Below are positions 26,885 through 36,851 of a DNA stretch of 64,000 nt, one piece after another; positions within the stretch are counted from its first letter, which is position 1, and the number at the start of each line of letters is the position of its first letter. Under the pieces are notes generated by a model. It had not been told where the DNA came from and ran no database searches. It worked only from the letters and a program-made list of their open reading frames with translations. Origin of the DNA: Candidatus Gastranaerophilales bacterium (lineage in GTDB: Bacteria; Cyanobacteriota; Vampirovibrionia; Gastranaerophilales; Gastranaerophilaceae); NCBI GenBank assembly GCA_900548405.1, contig UNSJ01000003.1, positions 6,603 through 70,602 on the forward strand. The letters are read 5' to 3'. The position numbers and the translations under genes were made by a program.

Positions 26885-27418
26885 ATGACTACCCAAACAA
26901 TTATTGATGTAAAAAATAAAATCAGAGCTGTAAATGATTTTCCTAAACAAGGAATAATTTTCCGTGATATCACAACGGCTTTAAAAGATTCTGAAACTCT
27001 AAAAGTAATGATTGACTATCTTTGCGACCAATTCAGAAATGAAAAAATTGATTACATTGCAGGTATTGAAAGCCGCGGTTTTATTTTCGGTATGCCTATG
27101 GCTTATAAATTAAATGCGGGATTTGTACCTATCAGAAAACCTAACAAACTTCCTGCAGCAACATACTCGCAAGAATATGAGCTTGAATACGGAACCGATA
27201 AAATCGAAGTTCACCAAGATGCTTTCCCTCAAGGAGCTAATGTTTTAATCGTTGATGACTTGCTTGCAACAGGCGGAACTGCAGAAGCCGCTGCTAAACT
27301 TGTTAAAAAGACAGGTGCTAATTTAGTCGGAATGGCTTTCTTAATCGAATTGGAAGCCCTGCAAGGTAGAGAAAAACTGACAGATGCAGGAAAAATAGTT
27401 TCAATGTTAACATATTAA
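26885..27418 (+). CDS. apt: Adenine phosphoribosyltransferase
   Basis: Apt salvages adenine to AMP using PRPP. The 177-residue product has VNDFPKQGIIFRDIT near the start, IAGIESRGFIFGMPMAY and the PRPP-binding loop VLIVDDLLATGGTAEAA near residue 122. Length and motif order are standard. AAAGGAG lies seven bases before the ATG. It follows the glycosyltransferase gene closely and ends in a strong terminator. Confidence 0.97.
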   Translation: MTTQTIIDVKNKIRAVNDFPKQGIIFRDITTALKDSETLKVMIDYLCDQFRNEKIDYIAGIESRGFIFGMPMAYKLNAGFVPIRKPNKLPAATYSQEYELEYGTDKIEVHQDAFPQGANVLIVDDLLATGGTAEAAAKLVKKTGANLVGMAFLIELEALQGREKLTDAGKIVSMLTY

Positions 27419-27419
27419 A

Positions 27420-27444
27420 AAAAGAGCCTTTAAAGGCTCTTTTT
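27420..27444. terminator. Bidirectional terminator between apt and prepilin
   Basis: AAAGAGCCTT and AAGGCTCTTT form a perfect stem with T-rich tails on both strands. It ends apt and overlaps the stop codon of the convergent prepilin gene. Confidence 0.9.
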
Positions 27445-28143
27445 AGTATGTCATCTGCCAGTTATCATTAAGAATCTTTCCAAAACAGCCCCAGCTATTA
27501 GCTGGAGCACCTGCATTACACTGAGTATTAAACATATTATCACGAGCTTCCTTTGTCAAAGGAGCATTATCATTCACATCATTTGTATAATCATCTATTA
27601 AACCGTTTTTATAAACAGCAAAAAAAATAAAATCCCTTCCTAAAATATTCGGACCTTTTTTCCCGTTAACATCAATTCCGACATTAAGCAATTTGAAATT
27701 ACTTCCTTCAGGAGCATATGAAACTCTTATTGAAGCTCCGCTTGCAAGCACGAAGGATTTTGCAGCACGATTATAAGAACTAACAATAGAACCTTGAATC
27801 GATTTATACTCATCCGCAAAACAATCATTCATACTTTCACATTCTTTTACAACCTTAAAATATTTATGAAAAAAATCATAAGCTGCATCATTGGTTGTTA
27901 AACCTGCTTCTGTTAAATTAATAGCATTGTTATCTGTTTGATAACGTAAAGCTGCCTGAGATAACTCATTATACACCTTGTGCAGTTGAGTTACATAGCT
28001 TTGACGCTGATAATTCTGCATCAAAGTAGGAACTGTCATAGCAGAAACCACACCAATAATACCTAAAGTTACTAAAACCTCTGCAAGAGTAAACGCAGGA
28101 GCTTTTAGAGTGCCCCCCCCCCGACATAACTAATTTTTTTCAT
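27443..28143 (-). CDS. Prepilin-like protein whose only good start lies behind a G10 run (frameshifted)
   Basis: The pilin frame contains FTLAEVLVTLGIIGVVSAMT, MQNYQRQSYVTQLHKVYNE, VDVNGKKGPNILGRDF-like text and the end GCFGKILNDNWQMTY. There is no ATG in this frame upstream of the signal; the first internal start is a GTG inside the signal helix. A strong GAAAGGAAG site precedes ATG 28143, which reads MKKISYV, then ten G (28113-28122), then stops at TAA. One extra G gives MKKISYVGGGGTLKAPAFTLAE in frame with the pilin, 233 residues in all. As written the gene is off unless slippage occurs. It is close to the prepilins at 52400 and 63239. Confidence 0.8.
28113..28122 (-). repeat. G10 homopolymer in prepilin leader (copy b)
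   Basis: Ten G in the coding direction after leader MKKISYV, followed by CACTCTAAAAGCTCC. Zero-frame stop TAA comes three codons after the run. The -1 frame (or eleven G) leads into the only class III signal of this gene. Confidence 0.95.
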
Positions 28144-28196
28144 AAATTGCTTCCTTTCGTTTTTATAATGTTTATAAATAACCCATTGTTGCGGGT

Positions 28197-28212
28197 CCAG
28201 CGGCTACGCTGG
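28197..28212. repeat. GC-rich hairpin upstream of prepilin leader (copy b)
   Basis: CCAGCGGCTACGCTGG is a perfect inverted repeat with a six-base stem. On the minus strand it follows an AAAGGAGCA site and could encode ATSVAAGPATMGYL, like the mini-ORF at 50465-50512 but without its ATG. Confidence 0.7.
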
Positions 28213-28262
28213 TTGCTCCTTTCGATATATACATTATAATTATAACATATTTTTACGATTAT

Positions 28263-29303
28263 TCAAGAAAGCTCAGGTTTTATTAAAAATTTAATTGCCT
28301 TACCATCTATATGCTGCTGCATTGCATATTCTACCTTTTCAAGAGGAAGTGTATCCGTTATTAATTTTTCAACCTCAACTTCTCCTGAAGCTATATAATC
28401 CAATGCCATTCGGAAATATTTAGGGGTATGGTGAAAAACACTCATTAATTTTATGTCGCCGTAATGCATTTTAGTAGTGTCAAAAGTTACTGTTGATCCT
28501 GATTTACAACCGCCAAAGAAATGCACGGTACCGCCTGGTCTTACACAAGAAAAAATTCTTTCCCAAATCTCAGGCAGTCCGACACATTCAACAGCAACAT
28601 CAAGTCCTTTATGTTCTTCGGTATATTCTTTAAAGATTTTTTCAGGATTCGGATATTTGCTTAAATCAACTATTTCATCAGCATGAGCAAATTCTTCTGC
28701 AGCTTTTAATTTTATCGGGTTCCTACCTGCAACAATTACATTTGCACCCTTAAGCTTTGCAAGTCTTGCAAACATTAAACCGATAGGCCCTATTCCTATA
28801 ATACCTACTGTCTGCCCTTCTTTAATTTCTGTTCTTTCCACACCGTGAACAACATTTGCTAATGGTTCGCAAAAAGCAGCATTATCAAAGCTTAATTCAT
28901 CCGGAAGAATTAGCATATTTTTTTCAACAATACGGGCAGGTACAGTTATATATTCAGCATAAGCCCCGTTCAACAAATCAAGATTTTCACATAAATTGTA
29001 TTCCTCACGTTTGCAATAAAAGCATTTACCGCAAGGGGCAGAATTCGCAGCCACAACCCTATCGCCAACCTTTACATTTTCAACACCTTTACCGACTTTG
29101 TCTACAATTCCTGCAAACTCATGTCCGAAACCGGAAGGAACTGATTTAATCAAAACAGGATGACCGCGTCTGTATGTTTTAACATCTGTACCGCAAGTCA
29201 GTGCAGACATTACTTTAACAACAACTTCACCTGCCTGCGGGGGTTTAACCATAACTTCTTCATACTTAATGTTCTTAGGTCCGTAATATTGAATCGCTCT
29301 CAT
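28263..29303 (-). CDS. Zinc-dependent medium-chain alcohol/polyol dehydrogenase
   Basis: The 346-residue product is an MDR-family NAD(P)-dependent dehydrogenase. Visible motifs are the catalytic zinc site CGTDVKTYRRGH and GFGHEFAGIVDKVG, and the structural zinc site CGKCFYCKREEYNLC. The Rossmann fold is GIIGIGPIGLMFARLAKLKG. The closest general types are sorbitol, threonine or butanediol dehydrogenases; the substrate cannot be set. ATG 29303 overlaps the upstream gene's stop (ATGA), so two related dehydrogenases are translationally coupled. Confidence 0.9.
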   Translation of the reverse strand: MRAIQYYGPKNIKYEEVMVKPPQAGEVVVKVMSALTCGTDVKTYRRGHPVLIKSVPSGFGHEFAGIVDKVGKGVENVKVGDRVVAANSAPCGKCFYCKREEYNLCENLDLLNGAYAEYITVPARIVEKNMLILPDELSFDNAAFCEPLANVVHGVERTEIKEGQTVGIIGIGPIGLMFARLAKLKGANVIVAGRNPIKLKAAEEFAHADEIVDLSKYPNPEKIFKEYTEEHKGLDVAVECVGLPEIWERIFSCVRPGGTVHFFGGCKSGSTVTFDTTKMHYGDIKLMSVFHHTPKYFRMALDYIASGEVEVEKLITDTLPLEKVEYAMQQHIDGKAIKFLIKPELS

Positions 29304-30280
29304 AATTTTATATACGCTTTCATAATTTTATTTGCCATAGTATCTTTAAATGCTTTATCTATATCCTCTAAACTGTATTCTGTTGAAATTCCGTTGACTT
29401 TAACTTTTCCTTCTTTCAGTAAATCAAGAGAATCCTTTAAATCATCAGGTGACGGTGAATAACTGCCAAGCACCGTAAGTTCTCTATAATAAATTTCGTT
29501 ATTCGGATAAGCAGCCGTGTCTGAAGGAGTGCTTGAAAATACAAGAATTTTACCACCGTTACGAACAAATTTTAATGCTGTATCAATAGCTTTATCAGCA
29601 CCTGATGTCATAAAAATTCCATGTGCTTTAAAATCTTCAGGCAATTCTCTGACATCATAAGCTTCAATATCTAAAGATTTTAAAAATTCAATTCTTTCTT
29701 TGATTAAATCACAGCCGATAACATTATATCCGTAAGCTTTTAGAGCTTGAGCTGTTAAAATACCAATTGAACCGAGCCCTACAACCAACGCTGTGTCATT
29801 TTCGATTAAATCAGCTCGTTTTATTGCTCTTACAATGCAGCCTAAAGGTTCATAAAAAGAAGCTTCAACATCAGTAAGATTTTTCGGTTTTAAATGAGCA
29901 ACATTTTTGAGATGTTCTTCGCTCAAATAAACATATTCTGAAAAACCTCCGGGTTTAATATTAGTGGATTTAAAATGATTGCACATTGAAACATTTCCGT
30001 GCTTGCAATAATCACATTCACCGCAAGGAATATGGTGTGATGTAACAATTTCATCACCGATTTTAAAATCTGTATCGGAATTTATATCGACAATTTCAGC
30101 AACAATTTCGTGCCCCAAAACAGTTCCGTTTTTTGAAATTTTGTGAACAAATTTAACAATATCTGAACCGCAAAGACCGCATCCCAAAACTTTTACAATT
30201 GCGCCTCTTTGTCCTTCTAATTTAAGATTATCAACGTTTTTAACCGTGATTTTATCATTATCAATTACTGCTATTTTCAT
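29300..30280 (-). CDS. Zinc-dependent medium-chain alcohol dehydrogenase, paralogue
   Basis: The 326-residue product is a second MDR dehydrogenase with CGSDIVKFVHKI, VLGHEIVAEIVDIN, the structural zinc site CGECDYCKHGNVSMC and the nucleotide site VVGLGSIGILTAQALKAYG. It is only distantly like its neighbour. I choose ATG 30280, preceded by GAGGCGAGA, over one four codons upstream. Two coupled dehydrogenases could act on successive or alternative substrates, or form a mixed oligomer; nothing nearby names the substrate. Confidence 0.88.
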   Translation of the reverse strand: MKIAVIDNDKITVKNVDNLKLEGQRGAIVKVLGCGLCGSDIVKFVHKISKNGTVLGHEIVAEIVDINSDTDFKIGDEIVTSHHIPCGECDYCKHGNVSMCNHFKSTNIKPGGFSEYVYLSEEHLKNVAHLKPKNLTDVEASFYEPLGCIVRAIKRADLIENDTALVVGLGSIGILTAQALKAYGYNVIGCDLIKERIEFLKSLDIEAYDVRELPEDFKAHGIFMTSGADKAIDTALKFVRNGGKILVFSSTPSDTAAYPNNEIYYRELTVLGSYSPSPDDLKDSLDLLKEGKVKVNGISTEYSLEDIDKAFKDTMANKIMKAYIKL

Positions 30281-30313
30281 ATCTCGCCTCACAAATGAAA
30301 TATTATCACAAAC

Positions 30314-30342
30314 TTGAAAAGAATTAAATTAGACTATATAAT
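30314..30342 (+). promoter_or_regulatory. Promoter of the gene at 30349, leaderless
   Basis: TTGAAA (30314-30319), exactly 17 bases, TATAAT (30337-30342), then six bases and ATG. No Shine-Dalgarno. This is the clearest consensus leaderless promoter in the window. Confidence 0.8.
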
Positions 30343-30348
30343 AATATT

Positions 30349-32413
<2,065 letters not shown>

Positions 32414-32414
32414 A

Positions 32415-33257
32415 ATGTTTAGCACAGATACAGATTATGAAATTGTAATATTTTCAATAGGAGATACAAAAGCAGGAACTAAAATGGGAAAACTCCAGTT
32501 AAAAAACTGTGAGGATAATTCTCTTTTAAACTGTATTTTATGGGAGGAAACTTTAAACCGTTTTGACAGTAAAGTTTTTAGAACAGGTAATATAGTAAGA
32601 ATTGTTTCTGCATCATTTAATGAAAAATTCAATAACTGCCTTGTTTCAGCTCTTGAATTAAAAAAAGAAGCTAAGACAGGACTGGACTGTGCTGAAAGAG
32701 AAAAAGTATATGCAGAATTGACATCTTACATTGATAAAATTAAAGATGAAAAACTGAATTCATTCCTTGCAAGATTTTTTGCCGAGCATAAAGATAAAAT
32801 TAAAGTTATGCCTGCCGCAAAATTAATGCATCACAACTACATAGGTGGGCTTATGGTTCATACGCTTGAATGTCTTAAATATGCAGAAGAAAATATGGAT
32901 ATTTCTATTTATGAATTTAACAGAGATAATATCCTTGCAGCTTGTATGCTTCACGATATCGGCAAAATCTTCGAATATACAATTGATACAGAAACTGGAT
33001 TAATTGATTATGATGAAAACTTTAGAAAAGAATGGATTTCACATTCACAATACGGTTTTTCAATCTGTATGAATCAAGATTTCAAGGAAATAGCAAGAAT
33101 GATAGCCGCACATCACGGAAGAAGCGATTGGGGTGCAATTATTGATTTGGAAGAAAAAGATTTGGAACCTGAATTATATTTTATTCATTTAATAGACAAT
33201 TTGTCCGCTAAATTCGGAAAAATTAACGTACACCTCTTAGAAAGTAAAGGAGTATAA
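32415..33257 (+). CDS. OB-fold and HD-domain nuclease-like protein (YhaM-like)
   Basis: The 280-residue product has an N-terminal OB-like part (about residues 1-80, with KLQLKNCEDNSLLNCILWEE). An HD domain follows, with MHHNYIGGLMVHTLECLKYA near residue 138, CMLHDIGKIFEYT near 178, ISHSQYGFSIC and AAHHGRSDWGA. The same order is found in YhaM, a 3'-5' exoribonuclease of Firmicutes. The metal-binding His and His-Asp pairs are present, so hydrolase activity is likely. It starts one base after ilvC and leads into two kinase genes, forming a tight cluster. Confidence 0.85.
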   Translation: MFSTDTDYEIVIFSIGDTKAGTKMGKLQLKNCEDNSLLNCILWEETLNRFDSKVFRTGNIVRIVSASFNEKFNNCLVSALELKKEAKTGLDCAEREKVYAELTSYIDKIKDEKLNSFLARFFAEHKDKIKVMPAAKLMHHNYIGGLMVHTLECLKYAEENMDISIYEFNRDNILAACMLHDIGKIFEYTIDTETGLIDYDENFRKEWISHSQYGFSICMNQDFKEIARMIAAHHGRSDWGAIIDLEEKDLEPELYFIHLIDNLSAKFGKINVHLLESKGV

Positions 33258-33259
33258 TT

Positions 33260-33934
33260 TTGTCAAGGTTAACCGAAAATCACAATCTGCCCGGTACTCT
33301 TGTTTGTGTAGAAGGTATCGACGGTTCAGGAAAATCAACACAAATTACGCTTTTAAGAGATTGGCTGAAATCAACAGGTCAGGACGTAATTTTCACGGAA
33401 TGGAATTCATCAGAACTTATCAGCCAGACTACAAAACTTGCAAAGAAAAAAAATCTGCTTTCTCCGCGAACTTTTTCGCTTTTGCACGCCGTAGACTTTG
33501 CCGATAGATTAAAACAGGTTATCGGACCTGCGCTAAAAGCAGGATTTATTGTACTTGCAGACAGATATGCATACACGGCATTTGCAAGAGATGCCGCAAG
33601 AGGAGTTGATCCAAACTGGGTTAGAAATGTTTACAGTTTCGCATACAAACCTGATTTGGCAATCTATTTTGATATTGATCCGAAAACTTCTATGGAAAGA
33701 ATTTGCTCTAACCGTGCTCCAAAATTCTATGAAGCAGGAATGGATTTAAAACTAAGTAATGATCCTTATGAAAGCTATATGATTTTTCAGGGAAGGGTTA
33801 TTAAAGAATATCAGGAAATGGTCGATGAATTCGGACTTGTAAAACTTAATGCACTTGATTCTATTCACTCTAAACAAATTGAAATAAGAAGAATGCTGAA
33901 AGAAGTTTTAAACGCTAAAGGAGTAAACATTTAA
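33260..33934 (+). CDS. Thymidylate kinase family protein, first of a tandem pair
   Basis: The 224-residue product has the P-loop CVEGIDGSGKSTQITLL near residue 16 and FIVLADRYAYTAFARDAARG near 95 (DRY of TMP kinases). A late region, EAGMDLKLSNDPYESYMIFQ, stands where the lid should be. TMP kinases make dTDP from dTMP. The lid differs from well-known Tmk proteins, so another (deoxy)nucleotide could be the substrate. The start is TTG, with AAAGGAG upstream. A paralogue begins directly after the stop, and no other tmk is in the window. Confidence 0.82.
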   Translation: MSRLTENHNLPGTLVCVEGIDGSGKSTQITLLRDWLKSTGQDVIFTEWNSSELISQTTKLAKKKNLLSPRTFSLLHAVDFADRLKQVIGPALKAGFIVLADRYAYTAFARDAARGVDPNWVRNVYSFAYKPDLAIYFDIDPKTSMERICSNRAPKFYEAGMDLKLSNDPYESYMIFQGRVIKEYQEMVDEFGLVKLNALDSIHSKQIEIRRMLKEVLNAKGVNI

Positions 33935-34606
33935 ATGGAAAAATTTAAGAAAAAACATAAATATGAAGGCTTACTCATAGTAATTGAAGGGACTGACGGT
34001 TCAGGAAAATCAACTCAATTAGAGCTTTTAAAACGTTCTTTGCAGGCACAATCTTATGGTGTTATGGTTTCTGAATGGAAAACATCAAGGCTTATTGCAA
34101 ATGTTATTGACGATGCAAAAGACAGAAACCTTTTAAATGCAACAACTTACAGCCTTTTATATGCTGCTGATTTTGCAGACAGGCTTGAAAATCAGATTAT
34201 ACCTGCGTTAAAATCAGGATTTATAGTTCTTTTAGACAGATATTATTACACTGCACTTGCTCGTGATGTTGTGCGCGGTCAGGATATTGAATGGGTTAAA
34301 AACCTTTATGAATACGCTCCTGAACCTGATTTGGTGTTCTATCTTGATATGCCGGTCGATGTTCTTTTGAAAAGAATTATCGGTACTACCGGTCTTGATT
34401 TTTACGAAAGCGGCAGAGATGTAGGTTTTTCAACAGATTTTTATAAGAGTTTTGAAATCTATCAGAAAAAATGTTTAGAAGAATATAATAATATGAAATC
34501 TGAATATAACTTTAAAAGCATAGACGGTACAAAATCAGTTGATGAAATTCATAATTATATGAATAGTGAAGTACAAAAAGTTCTTGATTCAGGAGTTTTA
34601 TATTAA
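33935..34606 (+). CDS. Thymidylate kinase family protein, second of a tandem pair
   Basis: The 223-residue product has the P-loop VIEGTDGSGKSTQLELL near residue 16, FIVLLDRYYYTALARDVVRG near 93 and the lid-region ESGRDVGFSTDFYKSFEIYQ. It starts at the base after the stop of the first kinase, with TAAAGGAG at the end of that gene as ribosome-binding site. Overall likeness to the first is clear but moderate. The pair could be a heterodimer, or one copy may have a different substrate. Both P-loops and DRY motifs are intact. Confidence 0.82.
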   Translation: MEKFKKKHKYEGLLIVIEGTDGSGKSTQLELLKRSLQAQSYGVMVSEWKTSRLIANVIDDAKDRNLLNATTYSLLYAADFADRLENQIIPALKSGFIVLLDRYYYTALARDVVRGQDIEWVKNLYEYAPEPDLVFYLDMPVDVLLKRIIGTTGLDFYESGRDVGFSTDFYKSFEIYQKKCLEEYNNMKSEYNFKSIDGTKSVDEIHNYMNSEVQKVLDSGVLY

Positions 34607-34744
34607 CTGATATCTTGTTTATATCCTAAATTGTTACGGAAATAAATAAAAATTTACGTTGTGAAACATTTTGCGCCATAAGGCATGTTTTATGATAAAT
34701 TAGATAATGTAAAGAGACACATACAGTTTTAAGGAGATTAATGA

Positions 34745-35362
34745 ATGTCTGAATATTTGAGCAAAGAAGAGATTAAGCAATGGAGAAGCTCATTAGAAAA
34801 GATTACATTAGAGGAATACGCTGCCAGATTAGGGAAGAAAATAGAAGAAACCAAACCTACTAACGATTTAATCGATATCGTGTTGAAAGGTAAACCTGTG
34901 GTTTCAAATACAGAAGAATATAAACAAACACGTACTGAAAGATTGAGCTCGATTGCTGAACGCGCTTACGAAAGAGAAAGAGAAATTGCTCCAAGCCCGT
35001 TTACAATTAACAAAATTCTTACACACGAAACTCCTGTAAAAATCGAAAAAACTGAAAAGAAAACTGTTTCATCTAAAAAAGCAACGCCAAAATCAATCAA
35101 AAAAGAAACAGCAGCTGTGAGTGCTGAAACTTTAAGAGATGAAGTAAGAATAGTTTTCAAAAAAGCTCTTACAGACAGAGAACAAAAAGTTTTTGATCAC
35201 TTTGTTGAACATAAAAATAAAATCGTTTATGCTAAAGATTTAGCTTCACTTTTAGATTTGCCCAGAGATTATGTATACAAATACATCAAAAATTTAAGAG
35301 CAAAAATAGAAGGCGAAAATCTTAAAAACGCTGATAAAGGCGGATTTATCTTAAATATATAA
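34745..35362 (+). CDS. Winged-helix protein with long disordered N-terminus
   Basis: The 205-residue product has a charged N-terminal part with a Lys/Thr-rich stretch (EKTEKKTVSSKKATPKSIKK near residue 100). A C-terminal segment resembles a winged-helix DNA-binding domain: LTDREQKVFDHFVEHKNKIV, YAKDLASLLDLPRDYVYKYI, KNLRAKIEGEN, GGFILNI. The last part recalls OmpR/PhoB effector domains, but no receiver domain is present. AAGGAG lies nine bases before the ATG. The 138-base gap upstream suggests its own promoter. A terminator follows. Target unknown. Confidence 0.72.
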   Translation: MSEYLSKEEIKQWRSSLEKITLEEYAARLGKKIEETKPTNDLIDIVLKGKPVVSNTEEYKQTRTERLSSIAERAYEREREIAPSPFTINKILTHETPVKIEKTEKKTVSSKKATPKSIKKETAAVSAETLRDEVRIVFKKALTDREQKVFDHFVEHKNKIVYAKDLASLLDLPRDYVYKYIKNLRAKIEGENLKNADKGGFILNI

Positions 35363-35386
35363 TCATAATCATATCACTTTAACAAA

Positions 35387-35419
35387 AAATCACTCTCTGA
35401 AATAATGAGAGTGATTTTT
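35387..35419. terminator. Terminator after winged-helix gene
   Basis: AAATCACTCTC and GAGAGTGATTT form a stem with a nine-base loop, followed by TTTTTATTATT. It may also act on the convergent radical SAM gene, since the other strand ends in a T/A-rich tract. Confidence 0.85.
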
Positions 35420-35446
35420 ATTATTAGTAATTCATCTGTCAAATAA

Positions 35447-36850
35447 TTATTTTCTCAATAATACATTTATTCCTGCTTTAAAATAGTTTTTAACTTCTTC
35501 ATAAGAACGTATTCTAGATAACATCTTCAAAATATACGTCGGTCTTAAATAAAAACGTCTTATAGCTGATTTGTGCAGCGCAAAAACTCTGTCACGGCTT
35601 AAGTGATGAGTATTTAACGACGGATAGTAATATGCACTTTCAAAAGATGTTTCTTTATCAAAAAGATTATGTTCTTTTGCATATTCATAGAACCTTGAAC
35701 CCGGCAAAGGAGTTGCTGTATAAAAACTTATAAAATCACTATCAAGCTCAATTGCAAAACGGATTGTTTCTTCAGCAGTTTCTTCTGTTTCCCACGGAAG
35801 TCCAATAACAAAATAATTATAAATTCTTATCTTTGCTTTTTTAAATACTTTTACGGTTTTTCTTACATCATCGAGAGTAATTTTCTTTCCCATTTGTTCA
35901 AGCATATATTGAGAGCCGCTTTCTACGCCAATGCTAACCAAACGGCAGCCTGATTTATACATAAGTTCAGCCATTTCTAAATCTGCTGTATCAGCCCTTG
36001 TATTTGCAGACCAGGTAATATCTAAACCGCTGTCTATAATTGCATTACATAAATCAAATGTCCACTTTCTGTCAACATTGAAAATATCAGACCAAAATAA
36101 GAAATTTCTTATATTATATTTTTCAACACATTCTCTTATTTCCATAACAATATTTTCTGGGCTTCTTTTTCTAACCTTAGCCCCCGATACAGGAGTTGCA
36201 AGACAGAAAAAACAGTGGAACGGACATCCGCGTGAAACTTTTACAGTAGCTTGAACCTTGTTGTTATCAGGGCGTCTGTAAATGTTGTTATTAACAAGAT
36301 GACGTGCCGGAAAAGGCAGTGAGTCCAAATCTTCTATAAAAGGTCTTTTACCCGTAAATTTTACTTGAGAATCTTCAAAATAGTAAATACCTAAAATATC
36401 AGCCTTAGGTTTTCCTTCAAGGATTTCCTTTAAAGTTTCTTCAGCCTCGCCCAATATTCCGTAGTTTAAAGCACTGTTTTCTTTTAAAATCTTTTCCCCC
36501 AATGTTAAAAAAGCAGCGCCCTTAGCTATTGTTACTATATTCGGACATATTTCTTTTGCAAGTTTTACAGCCTGTAAATCATGTTCTAAAGTTGGAGTTG
36601 CAATGTTTACAACCAAATAATCAGGATTAAATTCTTTTAAATCTTTTTCATAATCCCCGCCCTGACTGTAATCTTCAATCTTTGCTTCTAACCCGTTTTT
36701 TTCTGCTACTGCAGCAAGATAAAGTAAGTCTGTCGGAGGAAGCGGAGGTATAACAAGCAGTTCTTTTGTCGGCTGCTGGCATCTGTCTTCCCTGTTCATT
36801 ACAGGAGAAGGCGGGTAAATTAATAATATACGTTTCTTATTTTCTGACAT
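35447..36850 (-). CDS. B12-binding domain radical SAM protein
   Basis: The 467-residue product has an N-terminal cobalamin-binding-type region (residues about 35-145, ending GILGEAEETLKEILEG) and a radical SAM core with VSRGCPFHCFFCLATP near residue 208. The three cysteines of CxxxCxxC bind the 4Fe-4S cluster. SIGVESGSQYMLEQMGK and YFVIGLPWETEETAEETIRF complete the core. Members of this class methylate or rearrange lipids, antibiotics or other natural products; the substrate is unknown. ATG 36850 is one base from the stop of the MFS gene, so both are cotranscribed. Confidence 0.88.
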   Translation of the reverse strand: MSENKKRILLIYPPSPVMNREDRCQQPTKELLVIPPLPPTDLLYLAAVAEKNGLEAKIEDYSQGGDYEKDLKEFNPDYLVVNIATPTLEHDLQAVKLAKEICPNIVTIAKGAAFLTLGEKILKENSALNYGILGEAEETLKEILEGKPKADILGIYYFEDSQVKFTGKRPFIEDLDSLPFPARHLVNNNIYRRPDNNKVQATVKVSRGCPFHCFFCLATPVSGAKVRKRSPENIVMEIRECVEKYNIRNFLFWSDIFNVDRKWTFDLCNAIIDSGLDITWSANTRADTADLEMAELMYKSGCRLVSIGVESGSQYMLEQMGKKITLDDVRKTVKVFKKAKIRIYNYFVIGLPWETEETAEETIRFAIELDSDFISFYTATPLPGSRFYEYAKEHNLFDKETSFESAYYYPSLNTHHLSRDRVFALHKSAIRRFYLRPTYILKMLSRIRSYEEVKNYFKAGINVLLRK

Positions 36851-36851
36851 T

